The notes beneath the pieces are model-generated. The model was not told the origin of the DNA. It was given only the letters and a program-made list of their open reading frames with translations, and searched no databases. Positions 22,215 through 34,400 of a DNA stretch of 64,000 nt are shown in pieces. Source of the DNA: Purpureocillium takamizusanense (Eukaryota; Ascomycota; Sordariomycetes; Hypocreales; Ophiocordycipitaceae); NCBI RefSeq assembly GCF_022605165.1, contig NC_063078.1, positions 372,001 through 436,000 on the forward strand, given 5' to 3'. Numbering within the stretch: the first letter of the stretch is position 1; each line of letters opens with the position of its first letter. The position numbers and the translations under genes are program-made.

Positions 22215-22718
22215 TCAAAACCCCGGCTTCCTGTCCTTGTCTTGAATGGGGAAATCACCGCCTGTCACGCCCTTGTACTTGTCGCGAATGAAATCGGATA
22301 TAGCCTCGTCTTTGGCCTGTTCGGCGGCGGACTCGTTGCTCTGATCGCCCTTCCCGAGAAATTTTTCTTGAACGAAGTCGACAGCTGCAGTCAAAACGTC
22401 AGACGAGGCACGAGCTACGTAGCTACTACGTGCGGTGGGCCGACAGGAGGGTAACGGTCCCCCCAAAGGAAACTCGGGCTCAGGCTTGCTTGCCTGCAAA
22501 AACGTACCCTTGTCGAGGCTGTCCTCGTTGGCCTCTCCCTGCTTGCCCCCGCCCGCAAGGTTGTTGAACTTGTCCATGAGGCCGCCGCCGGAGCTGCCTG
22601 CGCCGCCGTCGCCACCGCCGGAGTGCTGCGGCTGATTGCCGGAGCTATTGTTGCCGTTGTTGTTGTTGTTGTTGGCGTTGCTGCCGCCACCGCTGGCGAG
22701 GTTCTTGACAAAGTCCAT
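22215..22718 (-). CDS. Small conserved fungal protein of unknown function, Asn/Gly-rich
   Basis: No function is recognised. Exon 1 is 22718-22508 and exon 2 22384-22215, giving 126 residues; the donor is GTACGT and the acceptor GACTGCAG. The N-terminus MDFVKNLASGGG is followed by runs of Asn from (GTT)n on the plus strand, then Gly/Ser. A short amphipathic block LMDKFNNLAGG comes next. The C-terminal half is ordered-looking: AVDFVQEKFLGKGDQ, then AEQAKDEAISDFIRDKYKGV and FPIQDKDRKPGF. It has no signal peptide or membrane segment. The same architecture (short hydrophilic N-term, disordered middle, helical DKxxDFVQxK block) is common in small stress- or development-linked fungal proteins, but that is only an impression. 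Reading through the intron would insert an unrelated segment, so the spliced form is preferred. Confidence 0.75.
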   Translation of the reverse strand: MDFVKNLASGGGSNANNNNNNGNNSSGNQPQHSGGGDGGAGSSGGGLMDKFNNLAGGGKQGEANEDSLDKGTFLQASKPEPEFPLGGPLPSCRPTARSSYVARASSDVLTAAVDFVQEKFLGKGDQSNESAAEQAKDEAISDFIRDKYKGVTGGDFPIQDKDRKPGF

Positions 22719-23542
22719 GGTTTTGGTACCGTGTCTAGGTAGGTGGGGTCTCCAGGAGGTGTATACAAGAGTGATCGCGGCGACGATGATGATGATGACG
22801 ATGACGATGACGCTGACGGGTTTAGGTGCAAGAAGAACAGGGGACCGACCGTTTCTACGAGGCGCGTCGTGGATATATAAATCCTGCTTGATGCACCGTC
22901 ATGCATGATGTCGATAAGCTCAGCTCAGCTTGGGTAGTGGTCGCTTCACTGCCGATCCATTGCGGGGTCTGAGGGGCGGGGGGCCTAACCACCACCTCAC
23001 AGAGACACACACACGGACGGCAGCGCTGGCCGGCGTGTCGTGCTATTGGCGGTGAAGCGCGGGCAGCGGTTGGGAGGGAGGAGGGGAGGCACTTGCTTGG
23101 TTGCTTGTAAGTGCGTAGCCCTGTTCAGCTGGGCTGGATTTGCAGCGCGTGGCGCCGCTCGATGGGTGACGTCGTCGCCTGGCGGGGTGGTGTGGAGGGG
23201 CGGGCCAGCTTTTTTCGATGGACATTTCTTGATCTGCGCGCGACGTGGGTGCATCATCGGGTATGGAACCGTGGAACAGCATGGGCGGGGGACGGGCCCA
23301 AATGAGCGTGCTTCGTCTTAAGACCGGGATGGCCCCAGAATCGATGTTTCAAGGGACGTGAGTGGTACTAGCAGCCGGTACGTTCCCGCGCCGGCATTCT
23401 ACAACAAATAGGTATTCCATATGTCACTGTCGAGGCGCTCGCTTTGGAGCGCGCCTTCCTCACGAAACTTGTCGACAGTGTGATTCAGCGTCACGAGACC
23501 ACGGCCGCTTGTATTTTCCATCTGTGTCTTCTTTTTCACCTC
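22719..23542. other. Intergenic, promoter of the Asn/Gly-rich gene
   Basis: This holds the upstream region of the small gene and the 3' flank of the ThDP-enzyme gene. A (GAT/GAC)n-like stretch lies at about 22780-22815. No gene was supported. Confidence 0.45.
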
Positions 23543-25482
23543 TCAGCAGTCTGGTACGACGCGGCAATCTACAACAGTCGTGTTCCCCGCCAGCACCTTG
23601 GCGACCGCATCCTTGAGCACCGCCTCGAGCTTGTCGGCCGTCTCGACCCTCAGCGCGTGGATGTCGCCGGAGCCAGCCGCGGCCGCGATGCCGGCGTAGT
23701 CGGGCGGCGGGGCGAAGGAGATGTTGATGTCCTCGTTGGAGACCTTGGACGCCTCGCCCTCGGGATGTACCAGCATGTACGACTTGCGTGGCGCGTTCCA
23801 TCCTGGTCCAGGTCAGCCAGCGTTCGAATCGGGGAAAGCAAAGAAGCACGGAGAAAAATGACGTGGTGAAGAAGGAAGAAGGAAGGGGGCGGCGTTGCGC
23901 AAGTCTTGAGCCGGGGAATTGGAGACTCACCGTTGTTGTTGAGGACGATTGTCAGCACGGGGATCTTATACCGCTTGGAGATCCAGTACACGCTTCCCGG
24001 GATGGAGAACAGGTACGTGCCGTCGCCGACGACCTGGCAGACAAACTGCTTGCCTCCCTCCGCCTCGGTTGCGAGCTTAATGCCCAAGGCGCCACCACCA
24101 GACCACCCGAGGCCGCCGCCGCCGCAGTTGATCCACGAGCCGGGCCGCGTCGGACGCACGTTGGAGTGAATAAAGCCCGTGTTGGTGACGGCCTCAACGG
24201 CCCAGATGGTGTCCTCGGGGCAGACGGATCTCAGGACCTTGCTGAGATGTGCGGTGCCGAATCTGCCGTCAGGGAAGGCAGCAGCCGCGCGCTCGATGCC
24301 CTCGATCTTGGCGACGTAGGACTCCCGTCGAGCAGCTTCCGCAGCCGCGAGGTCCCGTGAGCTGAGAAGCTTGGCCGCTTCGCTGTCTGGGCGGCGCAGG
24401 GTCTCGATGATTTGCTGCACCGAGAGCAGAGCATCGGCCTGGTATCTGGCGTCGGATTGTATGTAGAAGAGCGGCATCCGCTGCTTGAGAGGGTCGACGT
24501 CGATGTGGAAGATGACGGCATCCGGTCGAGGCTTGCAAAGCGTCTGGATCCACGGCACGTCGCAATCCAAGACGATGATCACATCGGCTTCAAGGATAGA
24601 ATCATCCGCACCCTGCTTGACGCCCAGCCACGCCGGGTGGTCTGCGGGGAAGCACATGTCACTGCCCGCCATGTCGAGCACGCGCAGGGCCTTGACCGCA
24701 TCGGCCAACTCCACCAGAGCCTTGGGGATGCCATGGTTGCGGCCAGAGAACCCCGTCACAAGCAACGGCTTCGACGCACCCGCCAGTGCCTCGGCGATTC
24801 TGCTGGCGCCCCTCGGTGGCAGGCCACCCAGCTCGATCGGGTCCCAGTACTTTTGGCCCAGGGCCATCTCGTACGGCTCGATATCGGCCTCGAGGACCTC
24901 ACGGCCCGCACACAGATAGACGGGCCCCTGCGGTGAGCTGGTGGCAAACTGCAAAGCGCGGTTGACCATTTGCTTGACGTTGACGCCAGTCCTGATCTCG
25001 TTCGTATAGCGGCAGTATTGCGCGACAATGGCACGTTGGTCAGGTACATCCTGGAGCCAGTGGATGAACTCGCTGCGAGAGCCACGCAGCTCGCCCTCGA
25101 GAGTGAAGGGCGACAGACCCGCGAAGACGAGCACAGGGGCCCGCCCGCTGGAGGCGTTGTGGACGGCGACGCCCAGAGCTTGCGTGCCGACGTCGACGTG
25201 GATAATGACGCACTGGGCCTTGCCGGTGAGTCGGGCGTAGCCGTCGGCCATGGACATGGCGACCATCTATGGGAGCGCGTCAATCCTGATCCAATTCCTC
25301 TAATCACAACAACGGAGACCAACCTCGCTCGGGCAGGTAATGATACGCGGGAACTTGGGATTCGACCTCATCTGCACCATGGCCTCGATGATGCTGGGGT
25401 GGTCGGAGCCCAGATTGACGAAGCAGTGCGAGACGCCTGCATCGGCAATGGCCTCGAAGAAGGCAAAGGACGTGGTATACAT
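23543..25482 (-). CDS. ThDP-dependent decarboxylase/acetolactate-synthase-like enzyme
   Basis: A thiamine-diphosphate enzyme of the acetolactate synthase / benzoylformate decarboxylase superfamily; the substrate is unknown. Exons are 25482-25325 plus base 25324, 25266-23931 and 23802-23543, giving 584 residues. The N-terminal PYR domain has SFAFFEAIADAGVSHCFVNLG and ends exon 1 in ITCPSE. That Glu and the next exon MVAMSMADGYARLTG make the cofactor-activating Glu motif. The middle domain has KPLLVTGFSGRN and DVIIVLDCDVPWIQTL. The C-terminal PP domain has WINCGGGGLGWSGGGALGIK and the ThDP/metal motif VVGDGTYLFS...VLTIVLNNNG; the last exon resumes with WNAPRKSYM. The expected Asn-Gly-Trp is split by the intron. 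There is no targeting signal. The first exon has LGSDHPS where many relatives have an active-site loop, so chemistry may differ from classical acetolactate synthase. Confidence 0.88.
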
Positions 25483-27328
25483 TGCGACTTGCGAGGGCCG
25501 TTTCGGTCCTCTGTCTGGTGGGGGTGGTGTCCTGGCTTGATGATGAGATGAGGCGCGGTCGCAAGAGGCAGAAGAAGCGACTTGGAGGAGGAGGAGTGTT
25601 GCAGCACAGGGTCAACAATCCGTGTGCTTCAGCTGCCGCGACCTTGAAGAAGAGACTGCCAACACGAATGATGCTGTCGACGATGTGAGGTCGCAGTGCG
25701 CGAGAGCGAGCGGCGTGGGAGAGACGGAGGACGATGATCCCCCACCATCACCACCAACCATCTGGGACCGACCCGGAAACCGGACCAAAAAGTTGCATCC
25801 CCACCACATGGCCGGGGGTTGCTGTGGTCCGCGGGCACGAACGGACGAAGAACGGTCGCAGGCGGGCTCCGTCCGTACCTACGGCCGAGCCAAGTTGGCT
25901 CATCGGTGCGCAGCCCGGGTTTGCAGGGGAGGGAGGGGGGGCGCTTGACACGTTTGTAGTCGCTGCTTGGGTCATGGATGTCCTGTCTTGCTGGGCTCCG
26001 CCTCCGGAGGGACTGGCAGAAGTGGGGGAAGAGGGGGTCCCTGGCCCGAGGCGAGGGCCGAGATGAGCGGAGCCCCAGGATGGGTCTGTCTTGTCTGGTG
26101 CCTGTCAGCATTTCTGCTGGGGATTTAAGTCGCTCGCGCTGCTGCAGATTCGCCGTGTGGCGTTGGAGGGGCGGCGGCGGACGAGGACGGGCGCCGCTTT
26201 AGATAGGGGGCCGTTGGGATATTGGCCTTGGTTCTGTGGCGTTTGAAGTGCTCTTCGGGTGTAGCCGAGCACGGTGGCTGGCTGGCGACGGCCTCTCCCC
26301 TGATTTATACATGACCCTTTTTTTCGGTTGTGGCTATCGGGTAGGCGTTTTGAACATGGCAGGACACAAGTACGAACATTGCGCGGATGTGACAATGGTG
26401 ATGTCTTTTCTTGTAATAGATGCGACTGAGGCTGCGCCATCTGTCAGCGAGGTGTCTTCTGGGCATGTGTAGTCCGTAATTTCACTTTTGTATACTCGCG
26501 CGGCATACGACTCGCTCGATGGTGTCGCCCGGGTCTTGGCCGGACGACGACGGGATGCTCAAATCTGACTGGATTGCTGCAGGCCCTCCCCCGCGACCGG
26601 TCCTCGATGAAAGCGCCGGAACACCTGCGTACGTTGATACGCGTTCCGACATGTGCAAGTGTGATTCCCACCGAAAGCAAATGACCCTTGGCATTCATAC
26701 ACTCGCCCCCGTAAAAGAGCGCGCGCGAACCGCGGAGAGCCAGCCTGGGGCAATGTCAACGATATCGCCGACACCTGCACGCACAGTTCGGAAACGTTTG
26801 TTTCCGACCGGGAAACGGGCGACCCGACGACCTGCGTCCCTCTCTGCCTGCCTGGCCCCCGCGCCATGGTCCGGGGTAGCGAACCATTGACAGCCCCCCA
26901 ACTCGATCCGAATAATCCTGGAAGGGGGGGGGGTAGTTGGGGTTAGGAGTTTCTTAAAAACACGGCATGCACTGCACGCTCGGACGCGAATGGTTTCCCC
27001 CCGGGGCACGACTGGTAGTAGTTGTCCGACGAGGCCTGTGAAGCCAAGGACCAGGATAGCTCGCGCTGCGACGGTAAACCACGTGGGTCAAGAAAACAGG
27101 GAGAGAAAAAGAAGGAAGGAAAGAAATACTGTGCAGGGTCACATTCAAAGCCAGGGGGTTGACTGTCGCTCCCACGTGGCCGGCTGGCGGCTGTCTGTCG
27201 TGCGAGTGAGTCCTTTTGTTGGATTCGCTTCGTCGGATCGTCCCGCAGCGTTGGTAAGGTAGTTGGTTGGGTGGACAGCTAGCTACGCAACCGGCCATTG
27301 TCAACGGGCAGATATATATATATGTCTT

Positions 27329-27329
<1 letters not shown>

Positions 27330-27363
<34 letters not shown>
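27330..27363. repeat. (TTG)n microsatellite
   Basis: About eleven uninterrupted TTG units, directly after a short (TA)n stretch at about 27311-27323. It is not inside a supported gene. Confidence 0.9.
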
Positions 27364-28440
27364 ACGACGCAGCTAGTATGTATACTGTAGTGACGGCGGC
27401 ACCGTCCCCCGGTTCTATTATATACGCGACCTGCCCCCTCGCAAAATACAATGCGTCCCAAAAAAAAAAGTGTTCACAGAGAAGAGAAAACATATGCTCA
27501 TTCATAAGATAGACAACATGCACGTGTCCTTGAAGGGTCAGCCAAAGGGTCTTATCTGACAGAACGGGGGCCAAATGGATCCCTCTCTAGATAAGCGGCT
27601 CGCATGAACGCCCAGCGTGCACGTGGATGGATACACAAGGTATGTAATAATTGTTTCTGCGATTGCATGCCGCCGGGATGTAACATGGTTTGCCGAAGGA
27701 TTGATTGCCCCTCCTTCCCCCCTCTCCCCGATATGCTATACATACGTGGTGTGTGATATATGTATGGGGGCCGCGTGCGGTGGTGCTTCCATCATGCTTC
27801 TATTTTCTGTTTTATCGATCGGGCCATATGGCTTACATTGCCCCCTTGGCGGCAGGTTCGCCGTCTCACGACCGGTCCGACCACGTTACGGAGGCCATGC
27901 AAGCATCGCCAGTTTTTACAGCAAGCCCCGTCCCGTCCGGATCGTGTCTAGGTACCAAGGTATCTCTGTCGCGCCCCGTCTGCCATTCATGATCACAACG
28001 TCGGCATCAAGTCCACACGGGTGGGTGCAAGACAGCCCATATGCTGCTGCAAGCCTCTCGGCGAGCCAGAAATAGCAGCGATCCCCCCTCCCCTCATGCA
28101 CAATCGAGCGCATTCGACGAATAAGTCCCCGGTGACGGCCGTGGCGGCCGCGCGCTGCCCAATACAGCGCCTGCTGCCCGCCCGACCGGCTGCTGGGGTT
28201 CGGCAAGGTAGGTATGTACTATAGGTACGTAGGTAACGAATGCGCCGCCGCATCTCAGCAAGGGCGGCGACGACACTAGGCCTGACTGCGCGTCGCAGAA
28301 CCGGCACCGGGAGAGGTGGACATGGTCCGAAGAGAAATCGGACGGACGGACGTTTGCTGGCCAGCTCCTGGCGCGCACGCAACATCACACACAGAATATC
28401 TGCTGCCCAGCCCGGGTACCTAACTATTGGCAGAGCAGCC

Positions 28441-28460
28441 GCAGCAGCAGCAGCAGCAGC
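28441..28460. repeat. (GCA)n microsatellite
   Basis: Nearly seven GCA units in non-coding DNA. They create spurious Gln- or Ala-rich open frames on both strands. Confidence 0.85.
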
Positions 28461-29261
28461 GGTCGGCCAGTCAAGCTTGGCAGCGGCGGGCAATCTATGT
28501 ACTTCGTACATGGCGCCGTTCAATCTTCTGGGTCCAGGGGTGGGTTTGGACCCCGGTTGGCATCGTCGTCTGGACCGGGAAGGAGCCCAGCCCACCACCA
28601 CTGTCCCTGTCGGCCGACCGGGACCCTACTAAGTGGGCGGCGGCCCTCTTCGTACCTGGTAGTAACTTTGGTAATTAGTTGGACGTCCAGCCAGACGATG
28701 CCAGCTGAAGTCAGTCGTGACAGGAACAAGACAGAAACCTCGGGTACGTACTTGTTCTTTCCATCTTTTTCTCTCTGCATGCTCTTTGTTTCCCTCCTGC
28801 CCGCCGCATATTGCCCGGGGACCCGCTCGGCCATCCACCCACCCCCCTCAATGCACAAAACACCTCCATCCATCCATCCATTGAATACCCCGTTGCCGTG
28901 CGGTACGGACGAGCATCACATCGCGCTACGGGGACCCAGCGAACCGAACCAAACTTTCCATGCCCATCCAGCGGGGTTCGTTCAGTCGGTTCGGTTCGTT
29001 GGCTCCGGTGGTTGGCGACGATTCGTTCGTTCAGTCTCGTGTGTGTTTGTCGTCGTCTTCGTTGAACAGCGACACAATATCCGACGGCCGGGGGGTGTGG
29101 ATGTTACGCAGCGGGGACGGGGAGGAGGTGGAGTGAGGAGCGAAAGGGGGGTCCGCACTCGCACCCGCACTCGTTGGAGCAAGCAAAGCAAAGCAAAGCA
29201 AAGCATGAAAGTCGCACGCCCAACCACTGCTGCTGCTGCCGCTGCACACGCCCGCACCCCA

Positions 29262-29289
29262 ACAGCAGCAGCAACAGCAGCAGCAGCAG
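29262..29289. repeat. (CAG/CAA)n microsatellite
   Basis: CAG units interrupted by CAA. A related (CTG)n stretch lies at 29227-29240, so the two can pair as an inverted repeat. Confidence 0.85.
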
Positions 29290-29929
29290 GATCGTGATCC
29301 TTCGAGCCCACGAGGTCAGCGGCTGCATGCAATAGCCACGTTTCCCCCCCTTCTTCTGTCGTGGTCGCCTTGGGGGTGGAATTTTCCTTTTCTTCTTCTT
29401 TTTCGCCTCCTCTTCCTCTTCTGGCCGCCGTGGGGTCCAGGGCCCTTCCCCTTTCTCCTTTTTCTACATGCTACTAATTTTCGTGCGCCTACCTTGGGAT
29501 TTGGAATTACACCACTACGTAGGTACGGAGTACCCCTCGTGCATTAGGGGGGTAGTGTTCCCTATCTTGCTACCTAGGTACTACCCATGTCTGGGTTCGG
29601 GCTTGTCTGCCGTCGTCAATAGTCTCGCCTCGCTACCGGGAATATGCGGCGAATAACTGGCGCGTCCCTGGCCCCCTTCGGGGATGCGCAGGGTCCTGAC
29701 AGACTCGTCGTGTTGGGCCGGGCGTGCTTGATATACGATGCAGCATGTTTCTCACATCACATTCGTGACCCGACAGTCGCGAGTTGCGAGCAGCTTGATT
29801 CCACAGCTCAGACAGTGAGAATAGGATGGTATTTGCGCTTGTGTATGTATGTTGTAGCTGCACAACCGGGTAGATTCGCAGAAAAAGTTTTACACGCCCG
29901 CCAACAACGCGCTGATTAAAACACCGTAT

Positions 29930-31462
29930 TTACAGGGTGAATCGGAAGCTCGGGTGCCAGTCGCCCATGTTGAGCCTGTCCTCCTCGGGCAGCGAGAGTC
30001 GCTCGTCGCGCTCGCCCTTCTCCCTCTTCCGGTTCTCCCTCCACATAAGCCCGGCCATGATGGTAGCGCAGATAGCGCCGAACCACATCATGCCCACGGC
30101 GACGCCGTAGCCCGTCTTATAGAGCGGCTTCTCCTCCTTGATGAAAATGAAGGCGCCGATGATGCCCGCGAGATTGCCAATCATGACCTGCGACGAGGCG
30201 CCAAACGATCGCTTCCAATGGCCCGACAGGTTGTTCTGCAGCCAGGCCAGACACATAGGCGTAATCATATAAGCGCCGCCAAAGACGAGGAAGACGGCGG
30301 CGAACTTATAGTCGCGCGACTTGCCCTCCTGAGCGAGCAGCATAGCGTATCCGACGGTCGAGAGGCACGCGCCGCCAAAGATGAAGCCGAATCGGTGCTT
30401 AAGGCGGTCCGACGCCCACGCGCCGATTAACATCATGCCCGCGGCAAAGACGTAGACAGGGATAGTACGGATTTGCGCCTCCTCGGCCTTCCAGTTGAAC
30501 TCGAGCAGGATAGTCGGCAAGAAGAAGGTTCCGGACAGACCGGCCACCGACACACCCATATAGACAAAGGCAGCGAGCCAAATCTTATAGTCGCGGAGAA
30601 TACGGCGAACGGCAAACTTATTGAGACTGTCCATGCGGCAAACATCACCGACGTCGGCTGCCATGCGTCGGCGCAAGAGCTCTTTCTCCTCGGCGTTGAG
30701 ATAACGAGTCTGCTCGGGCCAGTCGATGATGACAAAGGACAGGATGATAGCGAGCGCCGACGTGATGGCGCCCTCGATGATAAAGATCCATCGCCAGGCC
30801 GCCATCCCGGGGCGGCCGAGGCCGGCAATGGCGTACGCAAGTAGGCCGCCAAAAGCACCGGCAACGACGGTGCTGCAGAAGAAAAAGGACATGCGTTTCT
30901 GGTACTCGTGGCGCTTGTAGTACATGGAGGTGACGTAGACGATGCCCGGGAGCACACCGGCCTCAAAGGCGCCGAGCAGGACGCGCAACGCGACGAGGGC
31001 GGCGTACGAGTGCACGAATCCCATGCACATATTGATGATGCCCCAGATGAACATAAGGCCCGAAATATAAAGCGAGGGCCGAACCTTTTTAATGATCATG
31101 TTGGACGGCACCTCGAGAAGCACGTAGGAGGCATAGTAGGCCTTTTCATGTCAGCGGGCGTCTTCAATGGCTCGTGCAATGAGGCGACTTACAAAGAGAG
31201 CGACGTTGAAGCGGGTTCCAACATCGAGGTGAAGTTCCGCGGTGAGGCCCTGAATGGCGGCATTACTGATGTTGATGCGATCCAAAAAGGCCATCATGTA
31301 AATGAGGAAGAAGCAGGGAAAGACGATGAGATCGAGCTTCCGAACCAGCTTGCTTTCTGCCTTGGGGTCGATGGGCGTATCCGACGTCTCCGACCCGGCC
31401 GACTTGGGGGGCGACACGTCCGACGCGCCCGTCGTGGGCTGCTTTTCCTCCTCGGGCGACAT
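29930..31462 (-). CDS. MFS transporter, anion:cation symporter (Dal5/Tna1-like) family
   Basis: A plasma-membrane transporter of the ACS family, whose fungal members import allantoate, nicotinate, pantothenate and other organic anions. Exon 1 is 31462-31193 and exon 2 31141-29930, giving 493 residues. Exon 1 ends in the first membrane segment after the cytosolic Lys/Asp segment KLVRKLDLIVFPCFFLIYMM. The signature DRINISNAAIQGL follows. Exon 2 begins AYYASYVLLEVPSNMIIKK, the ACS-typical second segment. Twelve membrane segments are visible in total, with the loop-8 region FGFIFGGACLSTVGYAMLLA and a short acidic C-terminal tail. The start at MSPEEEKQP was chosen over a hydrophobic upstream extension. 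It stands alone between two long gene-poor intervals, so context does not suggest a substrate. Confidence 0.9.
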
Positions 31463-34400
31463 GTCGGCAGCCGCTTCAATGCCTCGCTCGAGTATACAAG
31501 ACGGTGATATCAAGACAAGATACAAGAAAGAACAAACAGCAGTGAAGAGGGGTGAGCGAGTGAGGGTGAAAAGGAATGGGAAAGGGCTGGACGAAAGAAG
31601 AAGGTGAGGAGAAAATCAACAGCAAGGGTTTTCTTCCCCTTCTTTTTGACGAAGATGACAACGCTCTCCACGCACGCAAGGGCAACGAACTGTCTGGGGA
31701 GGCCACGGGACAGTCGAAAGGGGGGTGCACAACGTGGTCGCCACGAGGAGGCCGAGCTCAAGGCAGCGTGTATAAAAAGGGCACGACAACGGCGGACCCG
31801 ACGGGCGACAGGCTCCGTCGGACGCAGCACGCACCGGGGGAAGCGGCGGACGCGTTGGACGGCGGCAAAACGCAACGGCTGCCAAGCATCAAGTTAATTT
31901 CAAACAACGGCCGGTGTTGGACAGCCACGACCACGGGACGAGGTGGCGAGCAAGCTCGAAGCGGTTTGGGGGGGGCTGGCTGAGGAGGACCTTGACTTCG
32001 CCTCCTCGCCAGGGAGCCAAGGGCGAGCGAGAGTGCTGGTTCGCGAGCGGTTTAATGCCCTTCCTTGGGTCTTCTCGGTCGCGCACCGGCCCTTCTTGGT
32101 GCTAGTCCTGATGTGCGTCGCCTGGAGAGCTGGATCGGCCCCAGATGGAGCCTGTCGGCGGAGGGGTTTCCAGAAGAGGTCTCGAGGCAGGCAAGAGGAG
32201 GAGGGGGGTTGGACATGGGAGAGCCGTTGCGAAGAAGTGGAGATGGCGCTCGTTTGTTGCTGTCAGCATATGGATGCTTGTTGTCTGCATCGGCGCGCCG
32301 CGCCCTTGTCTGCTTCTTTCAAAGCGACAGATGGCAGTGAGTTGGCCCGCGCCGCCGGCCCGCTCGCCGTGCTGGCCGACAGGTCGAGTCGAGCGCAGCG
32401 CAGAGCGGTACCATGGAAACCGTGCCACCGCGCGCAGGGTTCTATTCCCGGTTCGATGTACCGTCGTCGAATGAGAGGCCGTGAGACATGGGGTTGCCGT
32501 GGAGTCGGGCATCCATCGCGTCGTTTTGCCGTTGCAGATGCGGCATGGTGGGAGAGCAAGAGAGGTGGCATGTCGAGACGTCGAGGTTGGAGTGTGCGGG
32601 TAACCCTCGACACGTCTGACTCCGGCTCCGCCATTGGCCGAACGAGCCACAAACCGTCAGCATTTGATGGATCCCGCAGCAGGACCCCTGGGGGCCGATA
32701 GGCTTCCAGCAGGGGACCGGGGCCCACTGAACTAAGTTGGCCATCCGTCAGCAGCCTCCAGCGGCCAAGACGGCCACGAAGCGTCCCCCCCTCCCTCCCG
32801 CCAGCGCCCCATCCGCAGCGGGGTTTCCCAGCGAGAGCCCTCTGGAGCTACGGACCGCCGCGCGGGATTGGATTGGCGGGAAACCTGGCAGCCAGGCCCC
32901 TCCACTCCCCTCCAGGCGGGAGGGGCTTGCCTTCAGGGCTTCAGGGCTGTGCTTGGAGGCCCCCGCTGCCAGCAGAGAGGCCCAGCGAAAGCCGCAAAGC
33001 CACTGACGGATTGGCTGGGGCGCCCAGGCGGGACGGACGGGCAGATCACGGGCCTTGAGGGCGGCCGCAGATTCGCATCTCCGATTCTGTTGGTCTTTTT
33101 TTTCTCTCTCTCATTTTGGCGCGAACGTCCGATGCCCGCCTCCACCGTCAGCAGCCTTCGCTCGAGACCCGCGACATACAAAACACTACACTAACTAGCA
33201 GCAGGTTCAATTCGCGCTGATTAGACCTGTCCTTCAACGAGACGAGACGACACGAGACGACACGAGACGGCGACTCAGTCCACGGCCGCTCGACCTCCTT
33301 CTCCTTTCGATGCAACGACTTCTGTCACAGAAATTGACCAGAGAGCCAAGGACCCCCACCGAAAATTTCCCTCCTGCCTCGCAGCGTGGGATCGTGAGCC
33401 CTGCAGGGCCAGGATCTTCACTGCCAAGGGGGCCTGAAGCGGCATGAGCGGGGGGGACTTCTGAAGCGACACCACCAACAGCATTACGGCGCGCATTAGC
33501 GCCGACTGGGGGTCCCGTCCCTGTCGTCATGCCATCCGGCCGGGCTGTTGGCAGTCATTGTTCAACAGCAAAGAGGTGGCTTCGCGGCGGGCTGTTGCTG
33601 AGGCTGGCCCGCTCGCCGGCCCCCCATCTGGAGCCTTGGAACCCTTGAGCCTTTGTGGCTGTCAAGCACCTAGCCTCCTCCCTCTGTCAATGTAACAAGC
33701 CAGCCCGGCACCTGCCGCGGAGGATTCCAACGAATACCGCCACCGTCAGGCACAACCATCAGCGTCTTCAACGGCACTAAACTAGTCCGCCGCTCACTGC
33801 AATGTCCGGCGAGCCAAGCCAAGCCAAAGCCAGCGGCGGTCCACGACGACGAGTACGTACGAGGTAGAGGAGGTGGTCGACGGCGAGGACGACGACGGGT
33901 GATGACGGGCGGCGACAGCGACCGCTCTTGGCAAACGATCTCGGACACCATACCGCTCTGGCAAACTCTCCGACGGGTCGAGACGGGTTCCCGTTTGTTG
34001 TCCCTTTCTCTGTCTTGCGCATCCGCCGTTACGCCACGGCCTCGCCGTGTAAATGGGCCAACCTGGTTTGGCCACACTCGAAGATGGAATCGGGTCGGGG
34101 AATCACTCGTATTTGAATAAGTGGTACACAGATTTCGCTTCCGATCGGTTGGTCAGTGGGGGAGAAAGATCTTCGCCGCGAGGTTATGCGAGTGATTCGA
34201 TTCGATGCGATGCGATGGAGGATGGCGATGCGGTTGGGTGCCATCACGCCCTGCTCCCTGCCACCTGCCTGGTCCGCACCCTCTTCCCCGTGCCAGCAGC
34301 CATCTGTCTCGGTCGCTGCGGCAGTCCGTGCGGATGATCCCTGGGGGTGTGGACCATGCAGCCTCGCACAGAGGTTTCCACTCGATGGAAGCAAAAGAAG

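Larger units (their letters stand above)
25483..29929. other. 4.4-kb gene-poor interval
   Basis: No gene can be supported. The interval holds microsatellites (listed separately), a G-run at 26926, C-runs and poly-pyrimidine stretches (29340-29465). It also has the ACCTAGGTA-type motifs seen in other intergenic regions (29515-29590). The left end must contain the ThDP-enzyme promoter and the right end the 3' flank of the MFS gene. Several 100-260-codon open frames owe their length to GC-rich triplet repeats. An unannotated long non-coding transcript or a lost gene is possible but unsupported. Confidence 0.4.

Noticed and set aside
28497..29297. 266-codon plus-strand frame
   Set aside because: It is low complexity (Thr/Arg/Ala runs from triplet repeats) and inside a gene-poor region.
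25483..29929. Transposon or retroelement explaining the gene-poor interval
   Set aside because: No reverse transcriptase, transposase, terminal repeats or target duplications were seen in any frame.
32430..32470. Second GGTTCGA T-loop-like motif
   Set aside because: The surrounding bases do not fold into a cloverleaf.
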